24,874 nt of DNA from JBCBRR01 sp039029235 (GCA_039029235.1 JBCCGO010000008.1:1-24874), one strand, 5' to 3'. Positions 15,961 through 24,339 are shown, counted from the first letter of the stretch. A program made the numbers and translations. Notes: generated by a model from the sequence alone, not told the origin.

Positions 15961-16689
15961 TTGCGCAAAATGCGAGAAACGCGCAGAAATCCTGTCTTTA
16001 TCGTCATAAGCATTACTGCACCTATACTTTACCTAAGTCTGTTTGCTCCACTGCTCAGCAACTTGGCTGCTAGCAGAGGGTTCCCGACTGATAATGTCCT
16101 TGCTGTCTTTGTACCTGGTATGTTAGCCATTATTGCTTTTAATGGCGGCATTTTCGCTGGATTTGGGATGATAGGTGAGCTCAGAAGTGGGGTTATTGAA
16201 CGTTTTCGTGTGTCTCCAGCCAGCCGGTTTGCTTTATTAGCAGGTCCTGTACTACGTGATATGACGACTACACTAGCGCAGGTTATCCTGTTTATACTCA
16301 TTAGCTTGCCTTTTGGCTTTCGTATCGGCCTAGCGGGCCTGGCCCTACTACTTATACTTCTTGGTTTGCTAGTAGCTACTACTTCTTCTTTCGGCAATGC
16401 CATGGGCCTGATTACAAGAAAGGAAAATAAATTCGCGCCTATTGTGCAAAGTATCAACCTGCCGGTATTATTGCTTTCTGGTGTACTGCTACCCATCGCG
16501 TTAGCCCCGCCCTGGCTCCAGGCCATGGCTCACTGCAACTCTGTTTATTATGTAGTTGAGGCGGCCCGCTGCTTAGCTAGTGGAGAGTTATTAACTACCC
16601 ATGTAGTACATGCTTTTTGGGCCATGGTTCCACTTACTTTAACGACCATGTACTGGGCAACCAAGGTTTTTGCCAAGGCTATAGTGTAA
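15961..16689 (+). CDS. ABC-2 type exporter permease, 5' end interrupted by TGA
   Basis: The 242-residue open part reads as an ABC-2 (DrrB-like) permease. It opens with a basic cytoplasmic start MRETRRNPVF, then a first helix, then VFVPGMLAIIAFNGGIFAGFGMIGELRSGVIERFRVSP, which is the classic ABC-2 signature region. More helices follow, and the typical NLPVLLLSGVLLPIALAPPWLQAMAHCNSVYYVVEAAR near the C-terminus. In the same frame the coding text continues upstream from an ATG at 15868 (MSNRKRIILRK...), interrupted only by TGA at 15937-15939 before EIWGYCILRKMRE. A TGG codon there would restore a 273-residue protein. A TTG at 15961 or ATG at 15970 could still give all membrane helices. With the partner ATPase frameshifted, the exporter is probably decaying. 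Confidence 0.78.
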   Translation: MRKMRETRRNPVFIVISITAPILYLSLFAPLLSNLAASRGFPTDNVLAVFVPGMLAIIAFNGGIFAGFGMIGELRSGVIERFRVSPASRFALLAGPVLRDMTTTLAQVILFILISLPFGFRIGLAGLALLLILLGLLVATTSSFGNAMGLITRKENKFAPIVQSINLPVLLLSGVLLPIALAPPWLQAMAHCNSVYYVVEAARCLASGELLTTHVVHAFWAMVPLTLTTMYWATKVFAKAIV

Positions 16690-17036
16690 TGTAGGCGCCA
16701 GCAACTTCCAGCCTAGTCCCTCACAGCAGCCCCAGTGCGTTCAGGAGAAGTCTGGGGCCTCTGGCAAAGGGCATCCAGGCCAAGGAAAGTATTGACTGTA
16801 GTACGCTTAATCGATCTGAGAGAGTGCCTAAGATACACGGAGCTTTTACGTTGCTGTACGCATCCGGTAGCTACCTACCACCGACTGCTATGGCGTGTTC
16901 AAACAAAATTCGTCCTGCGAATATGCGTTGTTATCAACGAATATCTACTCACGAAATACCTGATGCTCCGTTCGGCAATGATCAGCTTGGTCTGCCTCGC
17001 GCATGGCTAGCTGCATAAACTGCCAGTCTACGAAAC
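16690..17036. other. Gene-free convergent spacer
   Basis: 347 bases between the ends of the exporter permease (forward) and lgt (reverse). It begins with repeat copy C (16701-16790). The two overlapping forward frames that cross it have no recognisable domain. I found no clear intrinsic terminator; CGTTG-TTAT-CAACG near 16926-16939 is a short dyad only. Confidence 0.5.
16701..16790 (+). repeat. Dispersed repeat, module 2 copy C
   Basis: CAACTTC, CCCTCACAGCAGCCCCAGTG and AAGTCTGGGGCC follow each other here as CAACTTC, CCCTTACAGCAGCCCTAGTG and AGGTCTGGGGGC do at 151-203. A G/C-rich imperfect hairpin (GGCCTCTGG ... CCAGGCC, 16755-16782) occupies the same relative place as the hairpin at 196-224. 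Primary sequence has drifted while the stem is kept, suggesting a structured element. It sits directly 3' of the broken exporter. Confidence 0.5.
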
Positions 17037-18215
17037 TCAGCTTCTTCCCTTATCATGCTGGGGGGATGTGTGTAGATAGCAAAGCAGCGCAACCCCTCCC
17101 AGTACCGTAAGGAGTGATAGCAGGTGTCCCTGGGTAATGGGATAACTACCCTGAATCAAAATTCTGGAGGACTCTTTGAGAAATTCATAGACAATCCTCA
17201 AGCTAGCGCTAGCCACTGCAGCTGTCCCTGCAATGACACCATCTTTCAGTGTTTTGTAATCACGATACCACCAATAAAGAAATGTTAGCAAAATGAGTAG
17301 GTAGGAAAATCCTTCGTATAGCTGCACTGGATGCCTAGGAATACCCCAAGTTTTGATTTGCGCTACGTAGGCCTGCTTCCTATTTTTGGTGAGTTTGTAG
17401 TCGAGCGCTTGCTTAGGAGGCTGGTATACATGCTCACGGATATAAGGATCGGTTGCCAAATGGTGCTGAACACGTTCTACCAAAAGCTTAACAGTTTCTG
17501 CTTCAGCGTGATTCTCTCTAAAAGTGAGCTCTAGTATGATGGGCGGGTACTGATCTAGTGCTTCTTGAAACAACGTGTTTTTGGAAACTTTGACGCTTTC
17601 TATGGCATGGACGTCTTGCTTCAGTTGGTCTAGCACATGCCTGACAAACAATACGCCATATTGGCTATGGGTAGGCTTGCCAATAGTTTCTGAGTTGAAG
17701 AAGTTGCCTATCCTTATCAGAAAAACCATCAGGAGGCTCAGGGTAAGCGGGGTTGAGAGCCATAGAGAACTTTGGCCTTTGCGTCGCTGCTTAGTGGCGC
17801 TAAAACGTAGGGGAACCAAGCTAAAAGTAATTCGGCGACTACTATACAGATAAGCTGCCACCATCCCTCCTAATATGGCTCCATGCATAGAAAACCCTTG
17901 ATAGCCTGTGAAATGCAGGTGGGGGGAGAGTCTTACAGGTAAGATAGCTTCGAGCGGATGCTTGTAATAATAAGTAAATTCGTGAAGCAATACATGGCCC
18001 AGCCGTGCACTAACCAGCATGCCCAGAAGCAACGTCCCACTGAGCTTGTCTACGTCTTCTGCCGGCCGGCCTGTTTTGCGAAATACGTATCTGATCACCT
18101 GTCTGCCGCCCCAGAAGGACAAGACGATCATCAGGCCGTACCACCTAATGGCTACCGGACCTAGTTGAAGTAGTACTGGGTTTACACTCCAGATAATATA
18201 ATTTGATAATGGCAT
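17037..18215 (-). CDS. lgt: Prolipoprotein diacylglyceryl transferase
   Basis: This 392-residue inner-membrane enzyme transfers diacylglycerol from phosphatidylglycerol to the lipobox cysteine, the first step of lipoprotein maturation. Family landmarks are RWYGLM (24-29), a SARLGH segment (69-74), GFSMHGAILGG (107-117) with the essential His111, RIGNFFNSETIG (168-179) and RHPVQLYE (294-301). About 100 residues between 190 and 290 form a charged insert absent from the roughly 290-residue proteobacterial enzyme; longer Lgt proteins with such an insert are usual in Bacteroidota. Hydrophobic segments resume at 303-320 and near the C-terminus. With LspA at 22589 it shows the lipoprotein pathway is retained. 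Confidence 0.93.
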   Translation of the reverse strand: MPLSNYIIWSVNPVLLQLGPVAIRWYGLMIVLSFWGGRQVIRYVFRKTGRPAEDVDKLSGTLLLGMLVSARLGHVLLHEFTYYYKHPLEAILPVRLSPHLHFTGYQGFSMHGAILGGMVAAYLYSSRRITFSLVPLRFSATKQRRKGQSSLWLSTPLTLSLLMVFLIRIGNFFNSETIGKPTHSQYGVLFVRHVLDQLKQDVHAIESVKVSKNTLFQEALDQYPPIILELTFRENHAEAETVKLLVERVQHHLATDPYIREHVYQPPKQALDYKLTKNRKQAYVAQIKTWGIPRHPVQLYEGFSYLLILLTFLYWWYRDYKTLKDGVIAGTAAVASASLRIVYEFLKESSRILIQGSYPITQGHLLSLLTVLGGVALLCYLHTSPQHDKGRS

Positions 18216-18413
18216 GAGTACTCAGTCAGCAAAAAATCATACAATAGCGTGGCCAGAAGATAAAGATAATAAAATATGTCAGCAAGCTGGGCGGAGAGCA
18301 ATGAAGTAAAGCGAGGCTACACGTAGTATGATCTAGCCATCTGCACACTACCCTCTGCAGTCTACTCTAAATCAGCTCACTTTCGCTGGCATTTTTACCC
18401 CCTTCAGCAGACT

Positions 18414-19214
18414 ATGCATTGCGCTCAACTGATCCGGCTAAAAGATTTTCTAGACGAGCAGGTAGCTAGGTATAACCACCCCAAATTTATTCAGGACGAT
18501 CCCGTTGCCATTCCGCATGCATATAAGCGACAAGAAGATATCGAGATAGCTGGGTTTTTAGCAGCTACGCTAGCCTGGGGGCATCGGAAGGTAATTATCA
18601 AAAAATCTGGCGAGTTGCTGGGCATCATGGATCATGCTCCACACGATTTTGTCATCAACCACCAAGCTAGTGACCTAAAGCCTTTGCAGAACTTTAGGCA
18701 CCGCACCTTTCATGCCACAGATGCGCTGTACTTTATTCACTTTCTGCAGCACTACTATCAGCAGTATGGTACGCTCGAGACAGCTTTTGTAGCCGGCCTG
18801 CAGCCTGGGGCTGCTTCTGTCGAGACGGCCTTGGTACACTTTCATCGGCTATTCTTCAGCCTGGCAGGCTATCCTGAGCGAACGCGCAAGCATGTAGCTA
18901 CCCCAGCTCGCAACGCTACCTGCAAGCGGCTCAACATGTTCTTGCGGTGGATGGTCAGGCAAGACGAGCAGGGGGTAGATTTTGGCTTATGGAAGCAGAT
19001 CCAACCGCAGCAGCTGGTGTGCCCTTGCGATGTACATGTAGCTCGAGTCAGTAGGGAGCTAGGCCTTATGCAGCGTAAAAATACAGACTGGCAGGCCGCA
19101 CTCGAACTTACCCAGAACCTCAAGCAACTGTCACCGGAGGATCCAGTGAAGTATGACTTTGCACTCTTCGGTATGGGTGTGTCGCAGCGCGTTGGTCAGC
19201 TAGGGCATAAATGA
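18414..19214 (+). CDS. TIGR02757 family (DUF2400) protein
   Basis: This 266-residue protein has the family's typical text: LKDFLDEQVARYNHPKFIQDDPVAIPHAY (9-37), DIEIAGFLAATLAWGHRKVII (42-62), HDFV, FRHRTFHATDALYFIHFLQ (93-111), CKRLNMFLRWMVRQD (169-183), VDFGLWKQIQPQQLVCPCDVHVARVSRELGL (184-214) and DPVKYDFALFGMG. The family is common in Bacteroidota. It has helix-rich sequence with some resemblance to HhH DNA-glycosylase folds by my recollection; its function is not established. It is divergent from lgt (198-base spacer) and upstream of rpmF on the same strand. Intact length. Confidence 0.9.
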   Translation: MHCAQLIRLKDFLDEQVARYNHPKFIQDDPVAIPHAYKRQEDIEIAGFLAATLAWGHRKVIIKKSGELLGIMDHAPHDFVINHQASDLKPLQNFRHRTFHATDALYFIHFLQHYYQQYGTLETAFVAGLQPGAASVETALVHFHRLFFSLAGYPERTRKHVATPARNATCKRLNMFLRWMVRQDEQGVDFGLWKQIQPQQLVCPCDVHVARVSRELGLMQRKNTDWQAALELTQNLKQLSPEDPVKYDFALFGMGVSQRVGQLGHK

Positions 19215-19387
19215 GCGATTTGTAATTGTGCCATAATTTTTCAATATTCCCTACTGGGTTTGCCTGAACTTCTAGCGAGGTGCATTTACTGTAACTTGGT
19301 CAGCATTTGCCCCCACTACTTTCTTTAGCAGCAGGCCAGTATCAGTAAAAGTGTATTATCGTCAGTCAATCAACTAACTAAACTACT

Positions 19388-19576
19388 ATGGCTCATCCTA
19401 AACGTAAAACTTCTACCACAAGACGAGCTAAGAGAAGAACCCATTATAAAGCACATGTGTCTAGCCTTGTAGTATGTCCTACTACAGGCGAGCTACACCT
19501 GCCACATCGAGCTTTTTGGTATGAAGACAAGCTCTATTACAAGGGTAAGGTAGTCATGGAGCGCAATACTGTCTAG
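19388..19576 (+). CDS. rpmF: 50S ribosomal protein L32
   Basis: This 62-residue basic protein of the large ribosomal subunit has an N-terminus MAHPKRKTSTTRRAKRRTH and the block VVCPTTGELHLPHRAFWYEDKLYYKGKVV. Both match Bacteroidota L32. It has a single cysteine (30) rather than the four-cysteine zinc form. The usual neighbours (a DUF177 gene upstream and fatty-acid genes plsX/fabH downstream) are absent. Here it stands between a TIGR02757 gene and convergent queA. Confidence 0.95.
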   Translation: MAHPKRKTSTTRRAKRRTHYKAHVSSLVVCPTTGELHLPHRAFWYEDKLYYKGKVVMERNTV

Positions 19577-19641
19577 CCCTGGGTAAGGCAACGATAAGAT
19601 GGCTCAATAATGTTGACTAATATTTGGCTGGCTGTGCTTCA

Positions 19642-20694
19642 CTATATGATGAGCATGGCGTCGCCATACACAAAGAAGCGGTATTTTTCTTTGATAGCTA
19701 CTTGATACGCTTCCATAATTAATTTATATCCCCCAAAGGCGGCTGTCTTGATCAGGGGAGCTGACCCTGATAGGTGGAAGTTGGTAATCAATGATTTACA
19801 TGTTTTCAGGTTGTAGGGAGGGATAATTAATCTACTTGCCCATCCTTGGCTAGCTTTTAATCTCCCTGATGTAAAGGCAGAAGACTCCAGAACTTTGAAA
19901 GTGGAGATCCCGACAGCACATACTTTTCGTTTGTTATCTAATGCTTTGTTGACTGCTGAGGCAGTTTCTTCAGGAATAGCAAAAGGCTCTGAGCTGATTT
20001 TGTACTTGGCAAGGTCTTCGATATCAATGGCGCTTATCGCACCCAGGCTGAGGTGTAGTGTGATCGGTACGATGTTGGTACCTTTTAGTGCTAGCCGCTT
20101 GAGTAACTCGTCTGTAAAGTGTAATCCAGCTGCGGGTGCAACCACGGAACCGACATGCTTAGCATACACTGTTTGGTAGCGCACCAGATCTTGGGGATTT
20201 TCTCTGCGCTTTAGCTGTGCAGGCAGGGGTACAGTACCTAGCTGGTTGATGGTGCTATAAAGTTCCTCTGGGGGGCCCTCAAATAAAAACCTCAGGGTCC
20301 TGCCTCTAGACGTTGTGTTGTCTAGCACTTCTGCTACAAGCTCCCCGTGGCCAAAGCACAGTTTATTGCCGATACGAATCTTCCTAGCCGGATCTATCAG
20401 GGAGTCCCACAAATATTTTGTTTTATCCAGCTCTCTTAGGAGGACTACTTCTATAGCACCCGCTACCTTTTCTTTCCTACCGCGAAGCTTGGCAGGGAAT
20501 ACGCGCGTATCATTCACTACCAACGCATCGCCCTCCTGGAAGTAGAGGAGGAGGTCTTTGAACAGTTTGTGCTCTATCTGGCCAGTGTCTTTGTGAACTA
20601 CCATGAGGCGGGCTTCGTCTCTGGGCTCAGCAGGATTGGAGGCAATGAGCTTAGCAGGCACGCTGAGTTTAAAAGCTGATAATCTCATACTCAA
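19642..20694 (-). CDS. queA: S-adenosylmethionine:tRNA ribosyltransferase-isomerase
   Basis: This 350-residue cytoplasmic enzyme makes epoxyqueuosine by adding the ribosyl moiety of SAM to 7-aminomethyl-7-deazaguanine in tRNA. Markers are IASNPAEPRDEARLMVV (18-34), DALVVNDTRVFPAKLRGRK (56-74), YQTVYAKHVGSVVAPAAGLHFTDELL, a TLHLSLGA block, SLITNFHLSGSAPL and the terminal YRFFVYGDAMLI. Length is typical. Its local sequence is visibly more AT-rich than the opp or holA genes. The start (Met1) is preceded by a 12-bp palindrome at 20704-20715 and a TAGCTTTG box. Met3 is an alternative start. Confidence 0.95.
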   Translation of the reverse strand: MSMRLSAFKLSVPAKLIASNPAEPRDEARLMVVHKDTGQIEHKLFKDLLLYFQEGDALVVNDTRVFPAKLRGRKEKVAGAIEVVLLRELDKTKYLWDSLIDPARKIRIGNKLCFGHGELVAEVLDNTTSRGRTLRFLFEGPPEELYSTINQLGTVPLPAQLKRRENPQDLVRYQTVYAKHVGSVVAPAAGLHFTDELLKRLALKGTNIVPITLHLSLGAISAIDIEDLAKYKISSEPFAIPEETASAVNKALDNKRKVCAVGISTFKVLESSAFTSGRLKASQGWASRLIIPPYNLKTCKSLITNFHLSGSAPLIKTAAFGGYKLIMEAYQVAIKEKYRFFVYGDAMLII

Positions 20695-20703
20695 AAATAG
20701 TCA

Positions 20704-20715
20704 ACAAACGTTTGT
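20704..20715. promoter_or_regulatory. Perfect palindrome ACAAACGTTTGT before queA
   Basis: An exact 12-bp palindrome centred 15-16 bases upstream of the queA start codon. It lies between the start codon and a possible -7 box, so a protein bound there could block queA transcription or early elongation. Alternatively it is a chance symmetric word. Confidence 0.35.
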
Positions 20716-20746
20716 CACTAGGCAGTGCTACCTGTGTACATGGGGA

Positions 20747-20754
20747 CAAAGCTA
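20747..20754 (-). promoter_or_regulatory. Candidate -7 box of queA
   Basis: On the reverse strand TAGCTTTG matches the Bacteroidota consensus TAnnTTTG exactly, about 53 bases before the queA ATG. No clear TTTG lies 19-21 bases further upstream, so the promoter is incomplete by consensus. Confidence 0.35.
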
Positions 20755-21358
20755 ATAAAAGGCTACAATTTTGCAGCGGGTAGCGCAGTATTGCTATCGG
20801 TTAGGATCTGATGCAGGCCGACGAATTTGGTACGGATAGCACCCGATACCAAGACTTACGAAATCAGCCACGCCCGAGGCGCTACGTACCTCAGCTACTG
20901 CCCTTGCTTCTCTGAAGATGGAAGCGCTGCTTGGCTGGCAGCTGGCCGCTATAATGCCCATAAGGAAATCAATATTCTATGCAATATACACTAGTAGCAA
21001 GACTCCCCCAGGCGCTCAGCATTTTTATCGGGGGTGCATGCTGTGCCAACTTACTAACTTGGCAATGAGCGTGCTGGTAGTTCCTGGCTCAGCGCATAGC
21101 CTTCTGCCAAGCCTAGCTGTATCTGGATAGAAGCTGAGCAAGTAACTCCCACATAATGAGGCTGGAACTGCTTCTCAATAAATGCTGCTAGCCCTGGATA
21201 AACTTGCAAGAGAGGCGTCTGGAATAGTCTCCATAGAAGCTTACGGAGCTACTCACAGCAATGCTATACGGAAGGCAGCAGTTATCTTTGCGACCGTAAG
21301 GGCCTCCTGGTTTGAAGCTAGGTGGGTCCCTATCAACTAAAAACAGCCGCGTTAGGGT

Positions 21359-22249
21359 ATGGCTAACAAGTTTCTACGGAAATCTAGACCTACAATCAGC
21401 AGCCCTTGGCAGAAGCTATCGGTACTTGTGTTGATGATCTTTATTGGTATCCATATAGGCTATGGGGCGGCAGCGTGGCTTCTTGGGTCGCAGACTGGCC
21501 TTGCTCAGCAACCCCCTGACTTCACACAAGCTTACAGAGAGTCTTTGCTGGCTACACAGGCGATCATAGCTAGCAGTGCCCTTATCGGAGCCCCCCTGCT
21601 TTACTGGCACTTTATCGAACAAAAGCAAGTTAGCCATCTGTTCCAGTGGAGACAAGACTATGCCTATCCTATGTTGTTAGCTATCGGGCTGGCAGGCTCC
21701 TGCATGGTAGTCAATGATGTGTGCACCCAATGGAACATGGCACTGAAGCTACCTGCTTTTCTGGCTGATTTTGAGCAGTGGGCACACCAGCAAGAAGCTG
21801 AGATCCAAAGGCTGACAGCGCTGCTGGCCACTTGCTATAGTACTGCAGATTTCTTGAAGGGACTTTTGGTATTGGCGCTGCTGCCTGCTGTGGGCGAAGA
21901 GTTGCTTTTTAGGGGAATGGTGCAAGGCCTATTTCGTTCGATCACGAAGAATATTCACGTAGCTATTTGCCTCAGCGCTTTTATCTTTAGCGCCGTGCAT
22001 CTGCAGTTTTATGGATTGGTACCTCGGTTTTTGCTAGGCGTGCTACTGGGCTATCTATATGCGTGGACGCAAGATCTGGCTTTCCCTATAGCAGCTCACT
22101 TTTTTAACAATGCTTTCGTGCTGCTCGTGTACCAGCAAGGCTGGGATACTCCCTCAGCACTCCCTGTATTTCCCATTGCACTGTGTGCAGCCATCAGTAT
22201 TGCGCTAGCCAGCACCCTACGCAGGCACAGTAAGAAGGTACACGCCTAA
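21359..22249 (+). CDS. CPBP-family intramembrane metalloprotease
   Basis: This 296-residue polytopic membrane protein of the CAAX protease/bacteriocin-processing (ABI) family has hydrophobic segments at about 20-42, 66-86, 102-120, 165-178, 200-216, 222-240 and 270-290. The three catalytic motifs are present: EELLFRG (180-186, glutamates 180/181 and Arg185), FSAVH (210-214, His214) and HFFNN (247-251, His247 and Asn251). The substrate is unknown; bacterial members are linked to peptide maturation, self-immunity or membrane-protein turnover. It stands alone, facing lspA across a 339-base spacer. Confidence 0.9.
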   Translation: MANKFLRKSRPTISSPWQKLSVLVLMIFIGIHIGYGAAAWLLGSQTGLAQQPPDFTQAYRESLLATQAIIASSALIGAPLLYWHFIEQKQVSHLFQWRQDYAYPMLLAIGLAGSCMVVNDVCTQWNMALKLPAFLADFEQWAHQQEAEIQRLTALLATCYSTADFLKGLLVLALLPAVGEELLFRGMVQGLFRSITKNIHVAICLSAFIFSAVHLQFYGLVPRFLLGVLLGYLYAWTQDLAFPIAAHFFNNAFVLLVYQQGWDTPSALPVFPIALCAAISIALASTLRRHSKKVHA

Positions 22250-22588
22250 GCTGCAACCACAGCGTCCGACAGCATTGGGAGCACTTGGCAGTCTTAACGA
22301 TGTGGGACAAGGTGTAGCCATGAGGTACATAATAGCCCAGCCTGGGGACCCACAAGCCTTGTCGCTGGTTTAAAGTACATTGGCGAGGTCTTGTAGCGCA
22401 GAATGCTAGAATCACGGTGTTGCTTTGCAGTGAGGTTAGCGCGCTTGGGGCGAGGTGCTGGCTGACGATGAATGATCAAAAGCTCATATATGCTTCGCGA
22501 TACACTACTGGTCCACGTTGTCTCGTATAGTCGTAAGGTTTTATTACTCCTGGCATGATCTAGCAACCATAGGTTATTTAGCCAGCCT
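22250..22588. other. Gene-free convergent spacer
   Basis: 339 bases between the 3' ends of the CPBP gene and lspA. A reverse-strand frame crosses most of it (22294-22623), but it begins inside lspA, has no domain I recognise and is probably chance. No strong terminator hairpin with a T-run is visible; CCCAG-C-CTGGG near 22335-22345 is a short dyad. Confidence 0.5.
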
Positions 22589-23179
22589 CTAGCTTCCCCA
22601 GATATCTCTGTCTCTACCCCCACTCCAAATGACTAGCGCTATGCCTATAGAGATGGCCGCATCAGCTAGGTTAAAGATGGGCAAGCAAGTGACATGCTGG
22701 CCTGCCAGCCAAGGTATCCAGCTAGGCAGCCTCCCAGACCAAATATCTAGGTAAAACATATCAACCACCTGCCCATAAAACCAGGGCATGGGAGCTCCAT
22801 GAGGCGCGTTATCGAGTAGTACGCCATAGAAGATACCGTCAATACTATTGCTAGCAGCACCTCCAAGGACCAAGGACCACCCGCGTAGTAGCCAGCAGGA
22901 TTTGTCGGGCCTTTTGGTTGACTGCCAGACATATCGCCCGATGAGTACCGTAACCACAAGGCGTGTAGCATTTAACAATACCTTTTCATACAAGAAGCCT
23001 AGCTGAATGCCAAAAGCAATTCCTGGATTCAGGACATAGTGTAGCTTGAACCAGTTGCCTAGCAACTTGATTTGGCCTGGCGTCCCCATCTCCATCCCAA
23101 AGTACACGCCAAGCTTGATAGCTTGGTCTGTGAGCAAGACTCCTGAGGCTATGAGAAAATATTGCTGAGCGCTCTTCAT
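22589..23179 (-). CDS. lspA: Lipoprotein signal peptidase (signal peptidase II)
   Basis: This 196-residue inner-membrane aspartyl protease cuts the signal peptide from diacylated prolipoproteins after Lgt has acted. Markers are LLTDQAIKL (15-23) with Asp18, YVLNPGIAFG (48-57) with Asn51, LGGAASNSIDGIFYG (105-119), QVVDMF (137-142) with catalytic Asp140, and FNLADAAISIG (169-179) with catalytic Asp173. Four hydrophobic segments fit the family. The stretch between Asn111 and Asp140 (DNAPHGAPMPWFYG) is the longer Bacteroidota form. It starts 20 bases after the cysteine desulfurase stop, so the two are probably co-transcribed. Confidence 0.93.
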   Translation of the reverse strand: MKSAQQYFLIASGVLLTDQAIKLGVYFGMEMGTPGQIKLLGNWFKLHYVLNPGIAFGIQLGFLYEKVLLNATRLVVTVLIGRYVWQSTKRPDKSCWLLRGWSLVLGGAASNSIDGIFYGVLLDNAPHGAPMPWFYGQVVDMFYLDIWSGRLPSWIPWLAGQHVTCLPIFNLADAAISIGIALVIWSGGRDRDIWGS

Positions 23180-23199
23180 GCCGGGATGGAAATATGCAG

Positions 23200-24339
23200 C
23201 TAGGCAGGTTCGGGGAAAAGCACCGCTAGCTTCTTGACAGTATGGTCAATTTCTTCGACCGTGTTGTACTTACTCAGCGAAAAGCGTACGGTACCACGCT
23301 TTGGATCTGCTTGTAGCGCTTCTATGACGTGCGAAGCTTGCTGGCTACCGCTGGTACAGGCACTCCCGGCAGAGGCAGCAATCTGCTGAATGTCTAGATT
23401 GAACAGGAGCATATCGTGGTTATCTCCTGGAGGTAAATCGACGCTCAGGAGCGTGTATAAGCTCCTGGCCAAGTCAGCGCTAGTTCCGTGGAAGGCAACC
23501 CCAGAGATGGTAGCTTGTAAACTGCTAATCATATACTGTTTCAGGTGTTGGATATATTGCCGCTGGGCCTCCATGTCTCGGTAGGCAACTTCTATTGCCT
23601 TGCCAAAACCAATGATGCCCGGCACATTTTCTGTCCCCCCCCGCATGCCCTGCTCTTGTGGGCCACCATGTACTAGAGGAGTTAGCCGAACGGTGCTGTT
23701 TATATAGACCAGCCCAGTGCCTTGGGGGCCATGCAACTTGTGCGCCGAACCTACTAGCAGATCGATAGGAAGCGCCTGCAAGTCTAGTGGATAGCGTCCT
23801 AAGGTTTGCACAGCATCTGTATGGAAGACAGCTTGGTATTGCCGGCACAGCATGCCAATACGCACTAAATCATTGAGGTTGCCTATCTCATTATTCCCAT
23901 GCATCAGGCTAACCAAAGCGCGTGGATGGCTCTTCAGTAAGTGCTCCAAATGTTCGTATCGAATATTCCCCTGCGTATCTATCTCTACATAGTGGCGCTG
24001 GATCTGGCCTGCCTTGTCCATGTGTGCCAGGGGTTGTAGTACAGCCCAGTGCTCGATAGGCGAGGTAATGACATGGTTTATGCCCAGGCCTTCTATGGCA
24101 CCGCGTAGCACCATATTATTGCCCTCTGTACCGCCTGAAGTAAAGAAGATCTCTGCAGGAGCTGCTCTGAGGAGCGTGGCAATTTGTTTGCGGACTTTTT
24201 CTACAGCTGCCTTGGCTTTGCGACCATAGCTGTGGATAGAGGAAGGGTTGCCACAGAGATTGTTCATGTAAGGAAGCATGGCTTCTAGCACTTCCTTATC
24301 TAGCTGCGTAGTAGCGGCATTGTCTAGGTATATATTCAT
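23200..24339 (-). CDS. iscS: Cysteine desulfurase (IscS/NifS class)
   Basis: This 379-residue PLP enzyme takes sulfur from cysteine for Fe-S cluster and tRNA-thiolation pathways. From the chosen start, IYLDNAATT is at 3-11, GNPSSIHSYGR at 30-40, FTSGGTEGNN at 66-75, SPIEHWAV at 93-100 with the stacking His97, DAVQ with Asp175, SAHKLHGPQG at 198-207 with the PLP lysine Lys201, and RGGTENVPG at 233-241. The sulfur-carrying Cys328 lies in SAGSACTSGS, a long flexible loop as in group I enzymes. The open frame extends 21 residues further upstream, but those residues are arginine-rich and unlike the family. I therefore start at ATG 24339; ATG 24345 is also possible. nifS and iscS names are hard to separate without neighbours such as iscU, which is not here. 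Confidence 0.93.
   Translation of the reverse strand: MNIYLDNAATTQLDKEVLEAMLPYMNNLCGNPSSIHSYGRKAKAAVEKVRKQIATLLRAAPAEIFFTSGGTEGNNMVLRGAIEGLGINHVITSPIEHWAVLQPLAHMDKAGQIQRHYVEIDTQGNIRYEHLEHLLKSHPRALVSLMHGNNEIGNLNDLVRIGMLCRQYQAVFHTDAVQTLGRYPLDLQALPIDLLVGSAHKLHGPQGTGLVYINSTVRLTPLVHGGPQEQGMRGGTENVPGIIGFGKAIEVAYRDMEAQRQYIQHLKQYMISSLQATISGVAFHGTSADLARSLYTLLSVDLPPGDNHDMLLFNLDIQQIAASAGSACTSGSQQASHVIEALQADPKRGTVRFSLSKYNTVEEIDHTVKKLAVLFPEPA

Larger units (their letters stand above)
20695..21358. other. 664-bp gene-free divergent spacer
   Basis: This stretch lies between the starts of queA (reverse) and the CPBP protease gene (forward). It contains the queA control sites at its left end. The rest has only short frames on both strands without recognisable domains. 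Base composition and CTAG content resemble neighbouring genes, so it may hold a gene decayed past recognition, but I cannot name one. Confidence 0.5.

Noticed and set aside
16029..16526. Reverse-strand frame of 165 codons
   Set aside because: Antisense to the ABC-2 permease, whose forward-strand motifs are clear.
16735..17018. Two forward frames of 91 and 64 codons
   Set aside because: They start inside repeat copy C and have no recognisable domain or consistent composition.
20918..21130. Forward frame of 70 codons in the queA-CPBP spacer
   Set aside because: No domain, no plausible start context, and length within chance expectation.
22294..22623. Reverse-strand frame of 109 codons downstream of lspA
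   Set aside because: It begins inside lspA in another frame and resembles no family I know; considered as an integrase/transposase remnant but no motif supports that.
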